From positions 1 through 64,000 of the forward strand of contig CAWJEJ010000002.1 of the NCBI GenBank assembly GCA_963841855.1: DNA of 64,000 nucleotides, read 5' to 3'. A program made the translations under genes and the position numbers. Source of the DNA: CAXBBB01 sp963841855. GTDB lineage: Bacteria; Bacteroidota; Rhodothermia; Rhodothermales; BA12. The notes under the pieces were generated by a model, which did no database searches, was not told the origin of the DNA, and worked only from the letters and a program-made list of their open reading frames with translations. Shown here piece by piece: positions 42,862-54,180 of the stretch (within the stretch, counting starts at the first letter, position 1; every line of letters begins with the position of its first letter).

Positions 42862-42882
42862 GTGGCAGGCGCGGCGTCAGAA

Positions 42883-44529
<1,647 letters not shown>

Positions 44530-44618
44530 AGTCGCAGAGGGAGAGCGTCGAGCGGGAGCGATGGGGTGTGGAAGCGACAGGGCATGCCCCGTCGGTACAG
44601 GGTCGGAGGTGGAGGGAG

Positions 44619-44649
44619 AAGCTGTCAGGTTTCCAAAACCTGACAGCTT
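44619..44649. repeat. Perfect 14-bp inverted repeat overlapping the leuB stop
   Basis: AAGCTGTCAGGTTT (44619-44632) and AAACCTGACAGCTT (44636-44649) pair perfectly around a 3-nt loop. It belongs to the same sequence family as 37270-37302. In the operon transcript it forms a strong hairpin without a long T-tract, so it may stabilise mRNA ends. A ggcatgccccgtcggtac string (44581-44598) lies beside it and is related to the palindrome at 59470-59497. Confidence 0.7.
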
Positions 44650-45713
44650 TGAACGGCGGCGTTGGCAATTGCTTCGGTCACCTCGTCGGTCGACGCGCTT
44701 CCGCCCAGATCCGACGTGCGGACACCGTCGGCAAACGCCTGCGCCACGCCCGTCCTCACGGCAGCGGCTTCGATCGTGTGGCCACAGTGGTCGAGCAGCA
44801 TCGCCGCGCTCAGGATAGTAGCGACTGGGTTGGCGACGTTCTGCCCCGCGATGTCGGGCGCACTGCCATGGACGGGCTCGAACAAGCCGACGCTTCCGCC
44901 GACACTCGCCGATGGGAGCACTCCGAGCGATCCGGGAAGCGTCGCCGCCAGGTCCGAGAGGATGTCGCCGAACAGGTTGCCGGTCAGGATCACGTCGAAC
45001 GCGCGCGGATCACGGACGACCTGCATCGCCGCGTTGTCGACGTACAGATGGTCGAGTGCTACGTCCGCAAACTCGGCCTGATGCAACTCGGTCACTACCT
45101 CACGCCACAGCCGCGACGACGCTAGTACGTTGGCCTTATCGACGCTCGTCACGCGCCCGCATCGCCTCCGCGCCTGCTCGAAGGCGACGCGGGCGATGCG
45201 CTCGATCTCGTGTTCGGTATAGATCATCGTATCGTGCGCGCTCCGGTGTGGCGCCTCGCCCGACTGGCCGCGAGGCGAGCCGAAGTAGATACCGCCCGTC
45301 AACTCGCGCACGATGAGCAGATCAGTCCCCGCGACGCGCTCGGACCGCAGCGGCGAGTGATCGGCTAGAGCCGCGTTGACGGCGACAGGCCGCAGGTTGG
45401 CGAACGTCCCCAGCGCCTTGCGCAGCCGCAGCAGTCCGGCTTCGGGCCGCTGGTCGACCGGCACGTCGGCCCACGCTGGCCCACCCACAGCGCCGAGCAG
45501 AACGGCATCCGCAGCCAGGCATGCCGCGCGCGTCGCGTCGGGAAATGGATCGCCCAGCGCGTCATAACCCGCCCCGCCGATCGGACACTCGGTTACGCGG
45601 ATGCCCAGCCCAACCACTTCGGCCATGGCGCAGACGACGCGCAGCGCGGCGGCCGTCACGTGGGGGCCGACGCCGTCGCCGGGGAGCGACGCGATGTGGA
45701 GGGTTTGGGGCAT
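44625..45713 (-). CDS. leuB: 3-isopropylmalate dehydrogenase
   Basis: 362 residues of the isocitrate/isopropylmalate dehydrogenase family. It oxidatively decarboxylates 3-isopropylmalate with NAD. Visible motifs are SLPGDGVGPHVTAAALR at the N-terminus, the substrate-binding RELTGGIYFG, catalytic Lys in VTSVDKANVLASSRLWREVV, and the NAD-binding loop EPVHGSAPDIAGQNVANPVA. Complete and in frame. The 3' end lies within a strong inverted repeat. Confidence 0.95.
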   Translation of the reverse strand: MPQTLHIASLPGDGVGPHVTAAALRVVCAMAEVVGLGIRVTECPIGGAGYDALGDPFPDATRAACLAADAVLLGAVGGPAWADVPVDQRPEAGLLRLRKALGTFANLRPVAVNAALADHSPLRSERVAGTDLLIVRELTGGIYFGSPRGQSGEAPHRSAHDTMIYTEHEIERIARVAFEQARRRCGRVTSVDKANVLASSRLWREVVTELHQAEFADVALDHLYVDNAAMQVVRDPRAFDVILTGNLFGDILSDLAATLPGSLGVLPSASVGGSVGLFEPVHGSAPDIAGQNVANPVATILSAAMLLDHCGHTIEAAAVRTGVAQAFADGVRTSDLGGSASTDEVTEAIANAAVQSCQVLET

Positions 45714-45741
45714 GTGGTTTCGATTGGGTGTGGACGGCTAG

Positions 45742-45895
45742 CAGACCCCTCCGCCCGTTGGGCACCTCCCCTCCACGAGGGGAGGACGAGTTTGGAGTTG
45801 GCTGCTTCTTCGGAAAAGCGGGTGAGATTGGGCGTGACCGCGAACTCTGTCCCTCCTCTCGGAGGAGGGGTGCCCGTCAGGGCGGGGTGGTCCGG
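45742..45895. repeat. Dispersed CCCCTCC...GGGGTGGTCC element, copy between leuB and ilvC
   Basis: It starts cagacccctccgcccgttgg and ends ggcggggtggtccgg. An internal aaaagcgggtgagattgg is shared with 42711-42861. It abuts the ilvC stop at 45900. Confidence 0.75.
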
Positions 45896-45899
45896 CGGA

Positions 45900-46889
<990 letters not shown>

Positions 46890-46947
46890 AGAGAGAAGGA
46901 TGTAGCGCCGATGCATGCATCGGCGTGGGGGGTGTAGGGGAAGAGAT

Positions 46948-47523
46948 TCAGTCGCCGTAGACGAGTTCGCGGCGCATGGCGATGCGGCCGGATCGGGCCA
47001 CGTCGGCGATGCCGAAGCGCGCCATCTGAGCGACGAACGAGTTGATCTTGGTCGCCGGACCGGCCAGTTCGATCATCATCGTGTCGGCCGTCACGTCGAC
47101 GACGGTGCCTTTGTAGATGCCGATCAGGTCGATCAGCTCGGCGCGCGTTTCGGCTGCATATCCGACGCGGACCAAAGCAATTTCGCGCTCGACGTGCTCT
47201 TCGCCGGTCAGGTCCTCGACCGAGATCACGTCGACGAGGGCGGACATCTGCGTGACCGTCTGCTCCATCTGCCGCGTCGTGCCGGTCGTGGCTATGGTCA
47301 TGCGCGAGATGGCTGGATCGTCGGTCGGGCTGACGGTCAGCGAGTCGAGGTTGAAGCCGCGCGCCGAGAACAGGTTGGCGACGCGGTTGAGCGCTCCGAT
47401 GTGGTTTTCGAGCCGGATGGCAAGCACGCAGCGATGGACCGTCGCCGTGTCGCCCGGTTCGACGGGCTGGCCCGCCGCGCGTTTGCGGAAGACCTGTTGC
47501 GGAGTGAGGGTGTCAGCGGACAT
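46948..47523 (-). CDS. ilvN: Acetolactate synthase regulatory subunit
   Basis: 191 residues. An N-terminal ACT domain (HRCVLAIRLENHIGALNRVA, then LFSARGFNLDSLTV) binds valine. The C-terminal ALS_ss_C domain (REIALVRVGYAAETRAELID) completes the small subunit. It activates IlvB and confers valine feedback. About 25 extra N-terminal residues are non-conserved. It lies downstream of ilvB, as usual, with 142 bp between. Confidence 0.93.
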   Translation of the reverse strand: MSADTLTPQQVFRKRAAGQPVEPGDTATVHRCVLAIRLENHIGALNRVANLFSARGFNLDSLTVSPTDDPAISRMTIATTGTTRQMEQTVTQMSALVDVISVEDLTGEEHVEREIALVRVGYAAETRAELIDLIGIYKGTVVDVTADTMMIELAGPATKINSFVAQMARFGIADVARSGRIAMRRELVYGD

Positions 47524-47540
47524 GGGAAGGGGGTTCGGGT

Positions 47541-47630
47541 TGTCATCGCGAGGCCGTAGGCCGTGGCGATTTCTGTGGCTAGTGGCGGCGTTTGGAGATC
47601 GCCACGTCGCTGGCGCTCCTCGCGATGACA
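47541..47630. repeat. Inverted-repeat element between ilvB and ilvN
   Basis: TGTCATCGCGAGG (47541-47553) and CCTCGCGATGACA (47618-47630) are perfect 13-bp terminal inverted repeats. Inner gtggcgat / gatcgccac pair as well. The 13-bp end also occurs at 41362-41374. This is a BIME-like non-coding repeat. Confidence 0.75.
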
Positions 47631-47665
47631 GTTGGGAGGTACGCAGGTATGCGGCAGGCGCAGTG

Positions 47666-49399
47666 TCAGTCGTGGCGGTAGCGGGCGGTGATCATGTCGC
47701 CCGTCGCGGCGCCCGCGGGGACCATCGGAAACACCATCTCCTCGGTAGGAACGACGAACTCGATCAGCGAGGGGCCGTCGACCGCGAACGCCCATTCGAT
47801 AGCCGCACGCGCCTCGTCAGGAGTCGACGCGCGCCTTCCGGGGACGCCGTACGCCTTGCCGAGCATGACGAAGTCGGGGTTGAGATCGGCCAGGTCGGTG
47901 TGGCTGAAGCGGTTTTCGTGGAAGAGTTCTTGCCACTGCCGCACCATGCCCAGGAATGCGTTGTTGATGATGCAGAAGCGGACGGGCAGCTTGTAGCGCT
48001 TGGCGACGGCCATCTCCTGGGCATTCATCACGAACCCGCCGTCGCCCGAGAACGAGATGACGTGCGCGCCGTCGCCCGCCTCTTTGAGCCCGAACGCCGC
48101 GCCGATCGCTGCCGGAGCCGAGAAACCCATCGTTCCCAACCCGCCCGACGTGACGTGCCCGCGGGGGCGGACGTGACCGAAGTGCTGAGCCGCCCACATC
48201 TGGTGCTGGCCTACGTCGGTGACGAGAATGGCGTCGCCCGCGGTGTGCTCGCGCAGCATTTCGAGCACACCTTGGGGACGCAGCGTGTCGTCGCGCTCGA
48301 ACGTCAGTGGGCACTCGGCGCGCCAAGCTGCAATCTCGGCCTGCCACTCGGTCGTGTCCTTGGGCTCGACGACTGCCTTGAGCTGGGCGATCACGTGCTT
48401 GACGTGGCCCAGAATCGGGCACTCGACGGGGATGTTCTTGTGCAGGCACGCCGGGTCGATGTCGACGTGGATCACCCTAGCGTGCGGCGCCCACTCGTCC
48501 AGTTTGCCCGTCACTCTATCGTCGAAACGTGCGCCGACGGCGATGAGCAAATCCGTGTGCTGGACGGCCTGGTTAGCGTACCACGTGCCGTGCATGCCCA
48601 GCATTCCCAGCGAGAGCGGATCGTCGTCCGGAAAAGCGCCCAGCCCGTGCAGCGTCATCGTGACCGGAATGCCGACGCGACGCGCGAACGCTGTCAGATC
48701 GGCGCTCGCATCCGCCCCAACCGTCCCACCGCCGACGTACAACAGCGGCCGCTTGGACTCGGCGATCATTTGGGCGGCGACGGCGATGACTTCAGGATCG
48801 CCCGTCGTGATCGGTGCGTAGCCGCGCACGTCGGCGGACTGAGGGTAGACGAACTCGGCGGCCTGCGACAAGATGTCCTTGGGCAGATCGACGACGACCG
48901 GGCCGGGCCTGCCGCTGCGCGCGATGTGGTACGCCTTCTTGATCGTCGGCGCCAGATCGCCCGCCGAGCGGACCTGGAACGAGTGCTTGGTGATTGAGCG
49001 CGTCACACCGATGATGTCGGTCTCCTGGAACGCGTCGCCGCCGATCAGGTGGGTCGGCACCTGGCCCGTGAAGACGACCAGAGGAATCGAGTCGAGCATG
49101 GCGTCGGCGATTCCGGTCACGCAGTTGGTCGCGCCCGGACCGCTCGTGACCAAAACAGTGCCTACGTCTCCCGTCGCCTTGGCGTAGCCCTCGGCCATGT
49201 GCGTGCCGCCCTGCTCGTGGCGCACCAGCACGTGCTCGAACGTCGGCTGGAGCCGAGCCATCGCGTCGTAAATCCCGATGACTGCTCCGCCCGGATAGCC
49301 GAACACGAACCGCACGCCCTCGGCTTCGAGCGAGCGGACGAAGATCTCGGCGCCGGTCAGGGTGTCCGCAGCAGTCAGCGTTTCGGATGTAGCAGTCAT
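47666..49399 (-). CDS. ilvB: Acetolactate synthase catalytic subunit
   Basis: 577 residues of a thiamine diphosphate enzyme that forms acetolactate or acetohydroxybutyrate from pyruvate. The TPP glutamate region is VLVRHEQGGTHMAEGYA. FAD-binding middle-domain and herbicide-site patterns (GDAFQETDIIGVTRSITKHS) are present. The TPP/Mg motif is GDGGFVMNAQEMAVAKRY then NNAFLGMVRQWQELF. ATG 49399 is chosen because the open frame beyond it is made of a repeat-containing spacer. The gene is complete. Confidence 0.95.
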   Translation of the reverse strand: MTATSETLTAADTLTGAEIFVRSLEAEGVRFVFGYPGGAVIGIYDAMARLQPTFEHVLVRHEQGGTHMAEGYAKATGDVGTVLVTSGPGATNCVTGIADAMLDSIPLVVFTGQVPTHLIGGDAFQETDIIGVTRSITKHSFQVRSAGDLAPTIKKAYHIARSGRPGPVVVDLPKDILSQAAEFVYPQSADVRGYAPITTGDPEVIAVAAQMIAESKRPLLYVGGGTVGADASADLTAFARRVGIPVTMTLHGLGAFPDDDPLSLGMLGMHGTWYANQAVQHTDLLIAVGARFDDRVTGKLDEWAPHARVIHVDIDPACLHKNIPVECPILGHVKHVIAQLKAVVEPKDTTEWQAEIAAWRAECPLTFERDDTLRPQGVLEMLREHTAGDAILVTDVGQHQMWAAQHFGHVRPRGHVTSGGLGTMGFSAPAAIGAAFGLKEAGDGAHVISFSGDGGFVMNAQEMAVAKRYKLPVRFCIINNAFLGMVRQWQELFHENRFSHTDLADLNPDFVMLGKAYGVPGRRASTPDEARAAIEWAFAVDGPSLIEFVVPTEEMVFPMVPAGAATGDMITARYRHD

Positions 49400-49419
49400 C
49401 AAGATTCGGATGTAGGGGA

Positions 49420-49478
49420 GGCTCGGCGAGCCGCTTGGCAAAGGTGGCGGCGGGCAGGGGCGGCTCGGCGAGCCGCCC
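49420..49478. repeat. GGCTCGGCGAGCC hairpins between ilvD and ilvB
   Basis: Two copies of GGCTCGGCGAGCC lie in the 100-bp spacer, one at 49420-49432 and a longer GGGCGGCTCGGCGAGCCGCC form from 49458. They look like another dispersed palindrome family rather than terminators, since no T-tract follows. Confidence 0.6.
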
Positions 49479-49499
49479 GTACGGGGTGCGGGGCGAGGA

Positions 49500-51263
49500 T
49501 CAGGCAGCAGCAGGTTCAGGAATCGCCACAGAGACCGCAGGCGCCGCCATCGGCTGGCCAGGGAGGCGAAGTACGGCGCCTTCGCTGGCCGACGTGACGA
49601 AATAGGCGTAGCGGCCCAGATAGCCCGTCGCGATGTGGGGCGTCCACGTGGGCAGAGCAGCCAATCGCCGCGCGATCTCGTCCGCATCGACGTGAAGCGT
49701 GATCGTGCCCGCCTCAATGTCGATCGCGATGACGTCGCCGGGCTCGACGGCGGCGATGGGTCCGCCCGACGCGGCTTCGGGCGAAACGTGGCCGATCGAC
49801 AGTCCGCGCGTGGCACCCGAGAAGCGTCCGTCCGTAATCATGGCGACCGACGTGTCCAACCCCTGCCCTGCCAGCGCAGACGTGGGCGCGAGCATCTCGG
49901 GCATGCCGGGACCTCCGCGCGGCCCTTCGTAGCGGATCACGACGACATCTCCCGGCACCACTTCGCCTCCTAAGATCGCTTCGGTCGCATCCTCCTGCGA
50001 GTGGTAGATCCGCGCCGGTCCGCTAAACGTCAGCATCCCAGGATCGACGGCGCCGGTTTTGACGACCGACGCGCCAGGCGCGATGTTGCCGCTCAGAATC
50101 GACAGCCCGCCCGACGTGCGGAACGGGTTGGAGACCGGGCGGATGACGGTGCCGTCTACATCCGCTGCAAAAGCCAGCGTGTCGGCCAGCGTCGAGTGCG
50201 CGGTTGGACGATCGGCGTGGATCAGGCCGGCGCGGTCCAGTTCGGCCAGGATAGCGGGCACGCCGCCGACGCGGTCCAGGTCTTCCATGTGCACGTCGGG
50301 CGTGGCGGGCGAGAGCTTGCACAGGTAGGGCGTCCGGCGGCTGATCTCGGCGACGCGTGACAGCGGATAGTCGATGCCCGCCTCGCGTGCGGCGGCGAGC
50401 AGGTGCAGGATCGTATTGGTCGATCCGCCCATCGCCATGTCGAGCGCGAACGCATCGTCAAACGCGTCGAGCGTCACGATGTCGCGCGCCGACAGCCCGC
50501 GCTCGACCATCCGGACAGCAGCTTGGGCCGCTTGGCGCGCCAGTTCATGCCGCTTGGGGTCGACGGCCAGAATGGAGCCGTTACCGGGCAGCGCCAAGCC
50601 CAGCGCTTCCATCAGGCAGTTCATCGAGTTGGCCGTGAACATGCCCGCGCACGAGCCGCACGTCGGGCAGCCGTGGGCTTCGAGGTCGAACAACTCGCTT
50701 TCGCCAATCGTCCCCTTGGCGAACTTCGACACGCCCTCGAACACGCTCACCAGGTCGATCTTGCGCCCGTCCGGCAAGGCGCCCGCTTTCATCGGCCCGC
50801 CGCTGACGAACACGACCGGCACGTTGCACCTGAGGGCGCCCATCAGCATGCCGGGCACGATCTTGTCGCAGTTGGGGATGCAGACCAGCCCGTCCAGGCA
50901 GTGCGCGTTGACGACCGTCTCGACCGCGTCGGCGATGATCTCGCGCGACGGCAGCGAGTAGCGCATCCCCAGGTGCCCCATCGCGATCCCGTCGTCGACG
51001 CCGATCGTGTTGAACTCGAACGGAACGCCGCCCGCCGCCCGAACGCCCTCCTTGACGACCTTGCCGAAGTCCTGCAGGTGAACGTGACCCGGAATCAGGT
51101 CGATGTACGAGTTGCAGACGCCGATGAACGGTCGCTCGAAGTCCGACTCGCGTTTGATTGCACCGGTCGCCCGTAGCAGGCTACGGTGCGGCGCGCGGGT
51201 AAACCCCTTGGTGACGGTGTCGCTGCGGCGAGCGGGAGCGTCGGCTGTAGGTCGAGGAAGCAT
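49500..51263 (-). CDS. ilvD: Dihydroxy-acid dehydratase
   Basis: 587 residues of an Fe-S enzyme, the third common step of valine/isoleucine synthesis. Cluster cysteines are in CIPNCDKIVPGM and GCPTCGSCAGMFTANSMNCL. The N-terminal DFERPFIGVCNSYIDLIPGH and the later MITDGRFSGATRGLSIGHVS are family signatures. It is the first structural gene of the operon. ATG 51263 lies 10 nt downstream of an RNA hairpin and 61 nt after the stop of a Val/Leu-rich leader peptide, so its translation or the operon's transcription is probably controlled by attenuation. Confidence 0.96.
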   Translation of the reverse strand: MLPRPTADAPARRSDTVTKGFTRAPHRSLLRATGAIKRESDFERPFIGVCNSYIDLIPGHVHLQDFGKVVKEGVRAAGGVPFEFNTIGVDDGIAMGHLGMRYSLPSREIIADAVETVVNAHCLDGLVCIPNCDKIVPGMLMGALRCNVPVVFVSGGPMKAGALPDGRKIDLVSVFEGVSKFAKGTIGESELFDLEAHGCPTCGSCAGMFTANSMNCLMEALGLALPGNGSILAVDPKRHELARQAAQAAVRMVERGLSARDIVTLDAFDDAFALDMAMGGSTNTILHLLAAAREAGIDYPLSRVAEISRRTPYLCKLSPATPDVHMEDLDRVGGVPAILAELDRAGLIHADRPTAHSTLADTLAFAADVDGTVIRPVSNPFRTSGGLSILSGNIAPGASVVKTGAVDPGMLTFSGPARIYHSQEDATEAILGGEVVPGDVVVIRYEGPRGGPGMPEMLAPTSALAGQGLDTSVAMITDGRFSGATRGLSIGHVSPEAASGGPIAAVEPGDVIAIDIEAGTITLHVDADEIARRLAALPTWTPHIATGYLGRYAYFVTSASEGAVLRLPGQPMAAPAVSVAIPEPAAA

Positions 51264-51272
51264 CGGGCGGCG

Positions 51273-51319
51273 GAGGTTGCGGTCAACCTCGTTCGCGTTT
51301 AGATGCTACAGGTCGACCG
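51273..51319 (-). promoter_or_regulatory. Alternative RNA structures (putative attenuator) before ilvD
   Basis: On the transcript, GAGGTTG (51290-51284) pairs with CAACCTC (51279-51273) around a 4-nt loop, just before the ilvD start. A competing pairing joins CGGTCGACCT (51319-51310) with AGGTTGACCG (51289-51280), ten pairs with one G-U. The two cannot form together. The upstream partner lies 6-15 nt past the leader stop codon, where a terminating ribosome would cover it. No T-tract follows, so the downstream hairpin more likely blocks ilvD initiation than acts as an intrinsic terminator. Confidence 0.6.
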
Positions 51320-51324
51320 GCTCG

Positions 51325-51423
51325 TCAGATGAGGACGAGGACGAGGAGCACCACGAGGACAGCCGACGAAGGTCGAGTCCAGTGCCGGACAGTTCCGGTC
51401 AGCGTGTGGAGTGGCGTGGTCAT
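51325..51423 (-). CDS. ilv operon leader peptide
   Basis: A 32-codon frame from ATG 51423 to TGA 51325. It begins MTTPLHTLTGTVRHWTRPSS and ends AVLVVLLVLVLI. The last 12 codons are Val, Leu and Ile apart from one Ala, and the first 16 residues hold six Thr. These are exactly the products of the downstream ilv, leu and thr genes. Such peptides work as sensors: scarcity of the charged tRNAs stalls the ribosome and changes RNA folding downstream. It was found by reading the leader directly and overlaps a longer but meaningless frame. Confidence 0.7.
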   Translation of the reverse strand: MTTPLHTLTGTVRHWTRPSSAVLVVLLVLVLI

Positions 51424-51638
51424 GCGAAGCGCGTGTGAACGATGCTAAGATGAGGAGCCCGCTGTCCGAATAGCAAGAGGATGGACTGAGGGTTACCTGT
51501 GATAGAAAGCGCTTTTTATTGCAAAATGGCAAGCCAAGCGGATTCTTATACGGCAATACGGAGCTTTTTGCCTCTTCTCACCTCCAAATCAGAGACTATA
51601 TAGTTTTATGAATTCGTCCCACCGATCGTCCGGAGCGC
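51424..51638. other. Likely promoter region of the ilv-leu-thr operon
   Basis: AT-richer DNA upstream of the leader peptide. I see TTGCCA and TATTGCCGTATAAG strings on the minus strand, but no confident -33/-7 pair. No gene here. The fbp terminator lies at its upper end. Confidence 0.35.
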
Positions 51639-51670
51639 AAAAAAGGCGACGGATTGTCCGATCCGTCGCC
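51639..51670 (-). terminator. Strong terminator after fbp
   Basis: On the minus strand, AGGCGACGGAT / ATCCGTCGCCT with a short loop (CGGACA) is followed by TTTTTT. It lies 21 bp past the fbp stop and separates fbp from the ilv leader region. Confidence 0.9.
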
Positions 51671-51690
51671 TGTCCTGAAGTCATTCTGTG

Positions 51691-52749
51691 TCAGGTTGCG
51701 GCGCCTTCCTCGCCGTTCAAAAATCGCATCGCACGCTCGACCATCAGCTTGCTCCCGATGTACACCGGCACGCGCTCGTGCAAAGTATCCGGGACGACAT
51801 CTAGAATGCGTCCATCGCCTGTCAGAGCCAGTCCGCCGCACTGCTCAATGATCATCGCCATGGGGTTGGCCTCGTACATCAGACGCAGTTTACCGCTGGG
51901 CGAGCGCGTGTTCGCCGGATAGATATAGATGCCACCTTTGATCAGGTTGCGGTGGAAATCCGACACGAACGAGCCGATGTAGCGCGAGGTGTAGGGCCGC
52001 CCGCTGTCGTCGTCTTCCTCTTGCACCCACTTGATATAGTCCTTCAGCCCACGCTCCCACGTGTTGTAGTTGCCTTCGTTGATCGAATAGATCGTGCCCT
52101 CGTCGGGCGTGCGGATGCCGGGGTGCGAGAGCAGAAACTCGCCAATCGACGGTTCGAGCGTGAAGCCGTTGACGCCGTGCCCCGTCGTGTAGACGAGCAT
52201 AGTCGACGAGCCGTACACGATGTAACCTGCCGCAACCTGCTGCGTGCCGGCCTGAAGCGCGCTGCCCAGCGTCGGCTCTTTCACGTCTTCGGGCAGGCTG
52301 TAGACACTGAAAATCGTGCCCACCGACACGTTCACGTCGATGTTCGTCGATCCGTCGAGCGGGTCGATCAGGACGATGTATCGGCCCTCGTCGCTGCCGT
52401 TCGACGCGTCGAGCGGAATGGCTTCGGCGTGCTCCTCGCTTCCGATCAGGCAGCACTCGCCTCCCCGCCGCAGCGCGCGGACGAACTCGGTGTGCGCTAA
52501 CTGGTCCATCTTCTGCTGCGTCTCGCCTTGCACGTTGATCAGTCCCGACGCGCCCGTCACATCCTCCAACCCGGCTCTGCGCATTTCGCGGTTGACGATC
52601 TTGGCAGCCAGGCTGATGTCGCGCAAGAGCCGGGAGAACGAGCCGGTTGACTGAGGAAAGGCTTCCTGTTGTTCGAGGATGAACTGCTCAAGTGTCTTGA
52701 AACCCGACGAGCGGGTGGTAACGGTGCCGTCGGCGAGGTCGAGCATCAT
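51691..52749 (-). CDS. fbp: Fructose-1,6-bisphosphatase, class I
   Basis: 352 residues. It hydrolyses fructose 1,6-bisphosphate in gluconeogenesis. Metal-binding LIDPLDGSTNIDVNVSVGTI (about 127-146) is complete. GSEEHAE and the substrate loop YIGSFVSDFHRNLIKGGIYI (Asn/Arg/Lys contacts) are also present, as is MYEANPMAMIIEQCGG with the metal-binding Glu. Either of two adjacent ATGs (52749, 52746) may be used. It appears monocistronic, between its own terminator and an unlinked tRNA-Arg. Confidence 0.95.
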   Translation of the reverse strand: MMLDLADGTVTTRSSGFKTLEQFILEQQEAFPQSTGSFSRLLRDISLAAKIVNREMRRAGLEDVTGASGLINVQGETQQKMDQLAHTEFVRALRRGGECCLIGSEEHAEAIPLDASNGSDEGRYIVLIDPLDGSTNIDVNVSVGTIFSVYSLPEDVKEPTLGSALQAGTQQVAAGYIVYGSSTMLVYTTGHGVNGFTLEPSIGEFLLSHPGIRTPDEGTIYSINEGNYNTWERGLKDYIKWVQEEDDDSGRPYTSRYIGSFVSDFHRNLIKGGIYIYPANTRSPSGKLRLMYEANPMAMIIEQCGGLALTGDGRILDVVPDTLHERVPVYIGSKLMVERAMRFLNGEEGAAT

Positions 52750-52911
52750 AGGATGAAGAGAAAGTGCGCAGAAGAGTAGATCGGCAAGCTACGGGTGCAC
52801 ACCTGATCGGCGTGCAGACTGTGCCGGTAGATTGCACAGACCTCACTAAAAGCGCTTCCAGACTACACATTCTCTTCGGCATCGGGCTGCTCGCGCGGCA
52901 GAGGCCAACAC

Positions 52912-52946
52912 AAAAAAGCCGCCGATCCTGATCAGGATCGGCGGCT
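52912..52946 (-). terminator. Terminator downstream of tRNA-Arg
   Basis: The minus strand reads AGCCGCCGATCCTGATCAGG and continues into ATCGGCGGCT, then TTTTTT: a 15-bp perfect stem (AGCCGCCGATCCTGA) directly followed by a T-run. It begins 4 nt past the tRNA 3' end. Confidence 0.9.
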
Positions 52947-52949
52947 CGG

Positions 52950-53023
52950 TACACCCGGGAAGATTCGAACTCCCGACCTCCTCATCCGTAGTGAGGCGCT
53001 CTATCCAGCTGAGCTACGGGTGC
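52950..53023 (-). tRNA. tRNA-Arg (ACG)
   Basis: A complete cloverleaf: acceptor GCACCCG/CGGGTGT (first pair G-U), D-arm AGCTCAGCTGGATAGAGC, anticodon arm CCTCA-CTACGGA-TGAGG with anticodon ACG (read as ICG), T-arm GGGAGTTCGAATCTTCC. Discriminator A; CCA not encoded. Confidence 0.95.
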
Positions 53024-53115
53024 GTATGTGCCTGCCGACGTTGCCGTGACAGGACCGCTATGATACAGCATTTCGAACCCAGCGCGCAAGTGAAGCCGTC
53101 GTCAATCGAGTGCGG

Positions 53116-54171
53116 ATGAACCATGTCGTCGTAGTGGGAGGCGGAATCGCGGGGGTGTGCGCCGCATGGGCGCTGCGTAGCCGAGTGCGCGTGACGCTCC
53201 TCGCGCCCCGCTCCGTCGGCGACGGCGCGTCGGGTGTGGCGGCGGGGCTCATCAATCCATTCATGGGGCGCAAGGCGAACGGAACGTGGCGATGGGCCGA
53301 GGCGATGGCCGCGACAAGTCGCCTACTCGCAGACTCCGGCGCGCCGACGGCTGGAACCGGACTGCTCCGTCCTGCTGCATCGGCCAAGCAAGCGGTGTGT
53401 TTTGCTCGACAGGCGACGCGCTTTCCGGACGATCTGTCGTGGATGCCTGACGTCCAAAGCCAATCGCCCCACGGCACCCTTCTCGTTCGCAACGGGCGAG
53501 CCGTCGACGTTGCCGACTTGCTGCGCAGTTTGGTCGCTACGATGCCAGACGTAGAGGTGCGCGCCGACCGGCTGCGCGCCTGGCACGAGTCTTCGGATGG
53601 CATCCTAGTCGAAACGGATGGCACGACGCTGTCGGCCGACGCCCTGGTAGTGGCGGCTGGAGCGGCGTGGACGGCGAACGCGCCGGACGCGATTCTACAC
53701 GGTGTCAAAGGCCAGATCGCTCTGCTCGAAGCGGCAGGAGCGGTCCCGACTCCAGTATCGGGCGGCGTTTATCTGGCGCAGAGCGGTCCGCACGTCGTCG
53801 TCGGCAGCACGTTCGAGCATGTGTTCACCGATCTATCCGTCGGTGATGCCGCGCTCAAGGATTTGCACGCCAAAGCCGCCGGGCTCGTGCCTGCGCTCGC
53901 CGATGCCCCTATAGCGGGCGGGCGAGCCGGAATACGCGTGACGACGCCCCACTCGCGCCTGCCGCTCGTAGGTCCGGTGACGCCCAAACGGCGCGTCTGG
54001 TGCCTGACCGGACTGGGCGCCAAGGGACTACTCATGGGTCCTATGGTCGCTCAGATGTTGGCGGGCGCGCTGCTTGGCGGCGGCGTGCCCCCATCCGAAA
54101 TCGACACGGCAGATTGCCTGCTTCTCCCCTCGTCTCACGCGTGGCTGCCGCTGCCCGATCGGCTGACGTGA
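53116..54171 (+). CDS. FAD-dependent oxidoreductase, DAO family
   Basis: 351 residues. The N-terminal MNHVVVVGGGIAGVCAAWAL is the FAD-binding fold. GDGASGVAAGLINPFMG resembles the conserved segment of glycine oxidase and the C-terminal oxidase domain of MnmC. The late region RLPLVGPVTPKRRVWCLTGL plus GAKGLLMGPMVAQML matches the FAD-closing part of those enzymes. A demethylating amine oxidase is likely, perhaps in tRNA modification, but the substrate is not determined. It converges with hrpB, with 9 bp between the stops. Confidence 0.8.
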   Translation: MNHVVVVGGGIAGVCAAWALRSRVRVTLLAPRSVGDGASGVAAGLINPFMGRKANGTWRWAEAMAATSRLLADSGAPTAGTGLLRPAASAKQAVCFARQATRFPDDLSWMPDVQSQSPHGTLLVRNGRAVDVADLLRSLVATMPDVEVRADRLRAWHESSDGILVETDGTTLSADALVVAAGAAWTANAPDAILHGVKGQIALLEAAGAVPTPVSGGVYLAQSGPHVVVGSTFEHVFTDLSVGDAALKDLHAKAAGLVPALADAPIAGGRAGIRVTTPHSRLPLVGPVTPKRRVWCLTGLGAKGLLMGPMVAQMLAGALLGGGVPPSEIDTADCLLLPSSHAWLPLPDRLT

Positions 54172-54180
54172 CGGACGACA

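Noticed and set aside
51299..51556. 85-codon minus-strand frame over the ilv leader
   Set aside because: Its composition is random-like and it overlaps the Val/Leu-rich leader peptide in another frame; the latter fits the operon's function.
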